Shown piece after piece: positions 62,071 to 64,000 of a stretch of DNA of 64,000 nucleotides. The DNA is from Pseudomonas anguilliseptica (GTDB lineage: Bacteria; Pseudomonadota; Gammaproteobacteria; Pseudomonadales; Pseudomonadaceae): positions 558,001 through 622,000 of the forward strand of contig NZ_JAEIOI010000001.1 in NCBI RefSeq assembly GCF_021375795.1. Direction: 5' to 3'. Position 1 is the first letter of the stretch. Each line of letters opens with the position of its first letter. A model generated the notes under the pieces. The model was not told where the DNA came from and made no database searches. It saw only the letters and a list, made by a program, of their open reading frames with translations. The translations under genes and the position numbers were made by a program.

Positions 62071-63873
62071 TCAGCCCTGTTGCTGGCTGGTGATAAAGGC
62101 GCGCCAGCCGCCGAAGCTGGTGATGTCGCGCGCGCCATCCAGCGCGTAGGGCTCGCAGATAAAGCCCTTGACCCAGCGGCCGTCGACCAATTGCAGATTG
62201 CCGATGCCCAGCGGTGCGGGAATCTCCGCGACGAATTCGCCGAAACGCGCCTGGGGGATATCCCACAGCTCGACGATGATCGCCGCACCATCGGCGGCTA
62301 CCCGTGCCAGACCCGGTTTTGGCGGCACGGTGCCGGGTAGGGCATAAAGGCGGTAATGCGCGGAGCTAGTGGTCTGCTCCACCAGCACCGCATCGCGCGA
62401 GGTGAGCTGGAAGTTCAGCGGCATACCGGTCAGGTGTGCGCCGACTACGGCCACGCGCACGCTGCCGGGGGCTGGCGTGTTGCTCGGCGGCTGCTCGGGC
62501 AATGCTTTACCCGTGGCACCCAGCGGCAGATTGATTGCCTGCTGCCAGCGCTGACCGAAGGCGGCCAGTGCCTGGTCATGCCAGGCCGGGGCGAGCAGGG
62601 TGATGCCGGCTGGCAGGCCGTCCTCGCGTAGGCCAGCCGGCACGGCCAGAGCAGACAGGTCGGCGAGGTTGGTGAAGTTGGTGTAGGTGCCGAACTGGCT
62701 GTTGAACAGCACCGGTTCGGCTTCCATCTCGGCCAGGGTGCGGATGGTTGGAGAAGTCGGCACCGCCATGGCATCGAAGCCTGCCAGGATGTCATTGATC
62801 TTGCGGCTCAGTGCGGCGCGAATGTACTCGGCCTTATAGGCATCGCAGGCGCTGTAGTTGTGGCCGTTTTCGACGATGCCGCGTACCACCGGGTTGATAT
62901 GGTCGGGGTTGATGCCTTCCACCGCGACGGTACGTTCAGCGACCCAGCTGCCGTAATACAGCTGCTCGGCCAGTTGCTGGAAGGGCGCAAAGTCGATTTC
63001 CACCAGCTCCGCGCCCAGCTCGCGCAGTGTGCCCAGGGCCTGCTCAAACACCGCCTGGTTCTGCGTGTCCTCAAAGAACTCGGGGTTGCTCGGCACCGCC
63101 AGACGCGGCTTGGTCGGCATACCGACCTTGGCGCTATTGGGGTTCTTGCGGCTGTACGGGTCGGCTGCGTCATAGCCACCGGCGATCTGCGCCACGCTCA
63201 GGGCATCGCTGACGGTCAGGGCAAAGACCGAGATGCAATCCAGCGTTTTGCAGGCTGGCACCAGGCCGCTGTTGGACAGCCAGCCTTTGCTAGGTTTGAG
63301 TCCGACAATATTGTTGAAACCGGCCGGCACGCGCCCGGAACCGGCGGTGTCGGTGCCCAGGGCGAAGGGCACCAGGCCGCGCGCCACCACACTGGCCGAG
63401 CCGGAGCTGGAGCCGCCGCTGACGTAAGCAGGGTTGAAACTATTGGGCACCGCGCCATAGGGCGAGCGGGTGCCGACCAGGCCGGTGGCGAACTGGTCGA
63501 GATTGGTCTTGCCGATCAGGATGGCACCCGCAGCGCGCAGCTTCGCCACCACTGTGGCGTCGGCTTTGGCTGTGTAGGCGAATTCAGGGCAGGCCGCTGT
63601 AGTGGGCCAGCCGGCGGCGTCGATATTGTCCTTGATGGCAAAGGGCACGCCGTACAGCGGCAGCTTGCTCAGATCGCCGGCTGCACTTTCCAGCGCGCTG
63701 GCCAGGGCATCCAGTTGAGCATCGAGCTGGGTTTCGCTGGCCCGGGTGATCCAGGCGTTATCGTCGGTGTTTAGTTCCAGGCGCAGGGCGTGCAGCAGTT
63801 CGGCAGGGGATTGGCCGTCGCGGTAGGCCTGTTGCCATTGCGCGAGGGTGAAAGCGTTAGGTGCGTTGGACAT
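62071..63873 (-). CDS. atzF: Allophanate hydrolase
   Basis: Splits allophanate to CO2 and ammonia, the second step of the ATP-dependent urea amidolyase route and of cyanurate breakdown. It is a 600-residue amidase-signature enzyme with the Lys-Ser-Ser triad K81 (AIKDNID), the cis-Ser in GGSSSGSA (153-160) and nucleophile S179 (DTAGSGRV). The C-terminal ~130 residues form the AtzF extra domain (KGFICEPYALDGARDITSFGGW). The urea carboxylase expected with it is not in the window and may lie beyond the right edge. Start MSNAPNAF was preferred because an upstream ATG falls inside a palindrome. Confidence 0.93.
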   Translation of the reverse strand: MSNAPNAFTLAQWQQAYRDGQSPAELLHALRLELNTDDNAWITRASETQLDAQLDALASALESAAGDLSKLPLYGVPFAIKDNIDAAGWPTTAACPEFAYTAKADATVVAKLRAAGAILIGKTNLDQFATGLVGTRSPYGAVPNSFNPAYVSGGSSSGSASVVARGLVPFALGTDTAGSGRVPAGFNNIVGLKPSKGWLSNSGLVPACKTLDCISVFALTVSDALSVAQIAGGYDAADPYSRKNPNSAKVGMPTKPRLAVPSNPEFFEDTQNQAVFEQALGTLRELGAELVEIDFAPFQQLAEQLYYGSWVAERTVAVEGINPDHINPVVRGIVENGHNYSACDAYKAEYIRAALSRKINDILAGFDAMAVPTSPTIRTLAEMEAEPVLFNSQFGTYTNFTNLADLSALAVPAGLREDGLPAGITLLAPAWHDQALAAFGQRWQQAINLPLGATGKALPEQPPSNTPAPGSVRVAVVGAHLTGMPLNFQLTSRDAVLVEQTTSSAHYRLYALPGTVPPKPGLARVAADGAAIIVELWDIPQARFGEFVAEIPAPLGIGNLQLVDGRWVKGFICEPYALDGARDITSFGGWRAFITSQQQG

Positions 63874-63880
63874 GCTTCGA

Positions 63881-63908
63881 GATTCCATCTTGTATCCAAG
63901 TTGGAATC
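63881..63908. promoter_or_regulatory. 28-bp palindrome before allophanate hydrolase, candidate GntR operator
   Basis: GATTCCA (63881-63887) and TGGAATC (63902-63908) enclose CTTG-TATC-CAAG (63889-63900), all sharing one centre; 11 or 12 of 14 base pairs match. It begins 8 bases upstream of the 63873 start. The core CTTGTATCCAAG resembles the TTGTATACAA type of FCD-class GntR operators, which suggests the regulator in the operon represses it here. Confidence 0.55.
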
Positions 63909-64000
63909 ACTAGAGCAATGAGGGTGCCAGTTTTTATAAATGCTTTTATTTCAAATGCTTAGTTTAATTTTTTGGCTGCGGAAGGCGGGGTGGGAGAGGT
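63909..64000. other. Right edge, AT-rich upstream region
   Basis: The last 92 bases contain an AT-rich stretch (GTTTTTATAAATGCTTTTATT) that probably includes the promoter of the minus-strand allophanate hydrolase operon. No gene is visible. Confidence 0.4.

Overview
The window is a stretch of Pseudomonas chromosome. Gene content and order follow, on the opposite strand, the P. aeruginosa PAO1 block from fimX (about PA4959) to the urea ABC transporter (about PA4858). Examples are fimX-pilZ-like-psd-rhdA-HDOD-motAB-rsgA-orn-queG-nnrDE-tsaE-amiB-mutL-miaA-hfq-hflXKC-hisZ-purA-tRNA-Leu-rnr-rlmB-rpsF-rpsR-rplI-dnaB-alr-nicD-ygiQ, then ureCBAD and urtABCDE. Extra genes relative to PAO1 and the REP families suggest a Pseudomonas species other than P. 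aeruginosa. This comparison is from memory of PAO1, not from a search.

Layout. 1-5646: minus-strand block with the start of fimX (c-di-GMP, type IV pili), a PilZ-like protein, phosphatidylserine decarboxylase, rhodanese and an HDOD protein. 5684-7633: motAB flagellar stator behind a sigma28-type promoter. 7682-13365: rsgA, a membrane-anchored FAM173-like methyltransferase, orn, queG, nnrDE and tsaE. 13385-24359: the cell-wall, repair and RNA housekeeping run amiB-mutL-miaA-hfq-hflX-hflK-hflC, then a DUF2065 gene, hisZ and purA. 24509-26801: a chemoreceptor and two tRNA-Leu(CAG) genes. 27004-34148: rnr-rlmB, the ribosomal operon rpsF-rpsR-DUF2232-rplI, and dnaB. 34250-39241: alr and two tandem NicD-like 7TMR-DISM diguanylate cyclases. 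39441-45740: ygiQ, a YegD-type Hsp70, and three membrane proteins.

The accessory-looking part begins near 45.8 kb. It holds three orphan periplasmic binding proteins (46055-48668), an orphan GspF/PilC-like membrane protein (48705-49703), an oxaloacetate decarboxylase behind a pair of near-identical palindromic operators (49757-49798), and a small DksA/TraR-type zinc finger protein. From 51129 to 63873 everything is on the minus strand and devoted to urea nitrogen: allophanate hydrolase, a GntR/FCD regulator, the UrtABCDE urea importer, a small membrane protein, UreD, UreA, a GNAT acetyltransferase, UreB and UreC. UreE, UreF, UreG and urea carboxylase are not in the window.

Most of the window is conserved core genome. 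I saw no CRISPR array, prophage, insertion sequence or clear defence system. The best leads for something undescribed are the FAM173-like methyltransferase, the tandem NicD paralogues, the binding-protein trio with the orphan GspF protein, and several regulatory or repeat structures: the operator pair at 49757-49798, a 28-bp palindrome before the allophanate hydrolase gene, a nested palindrome inside the urease cluster, and an immediate-early hairpin before hisZ.
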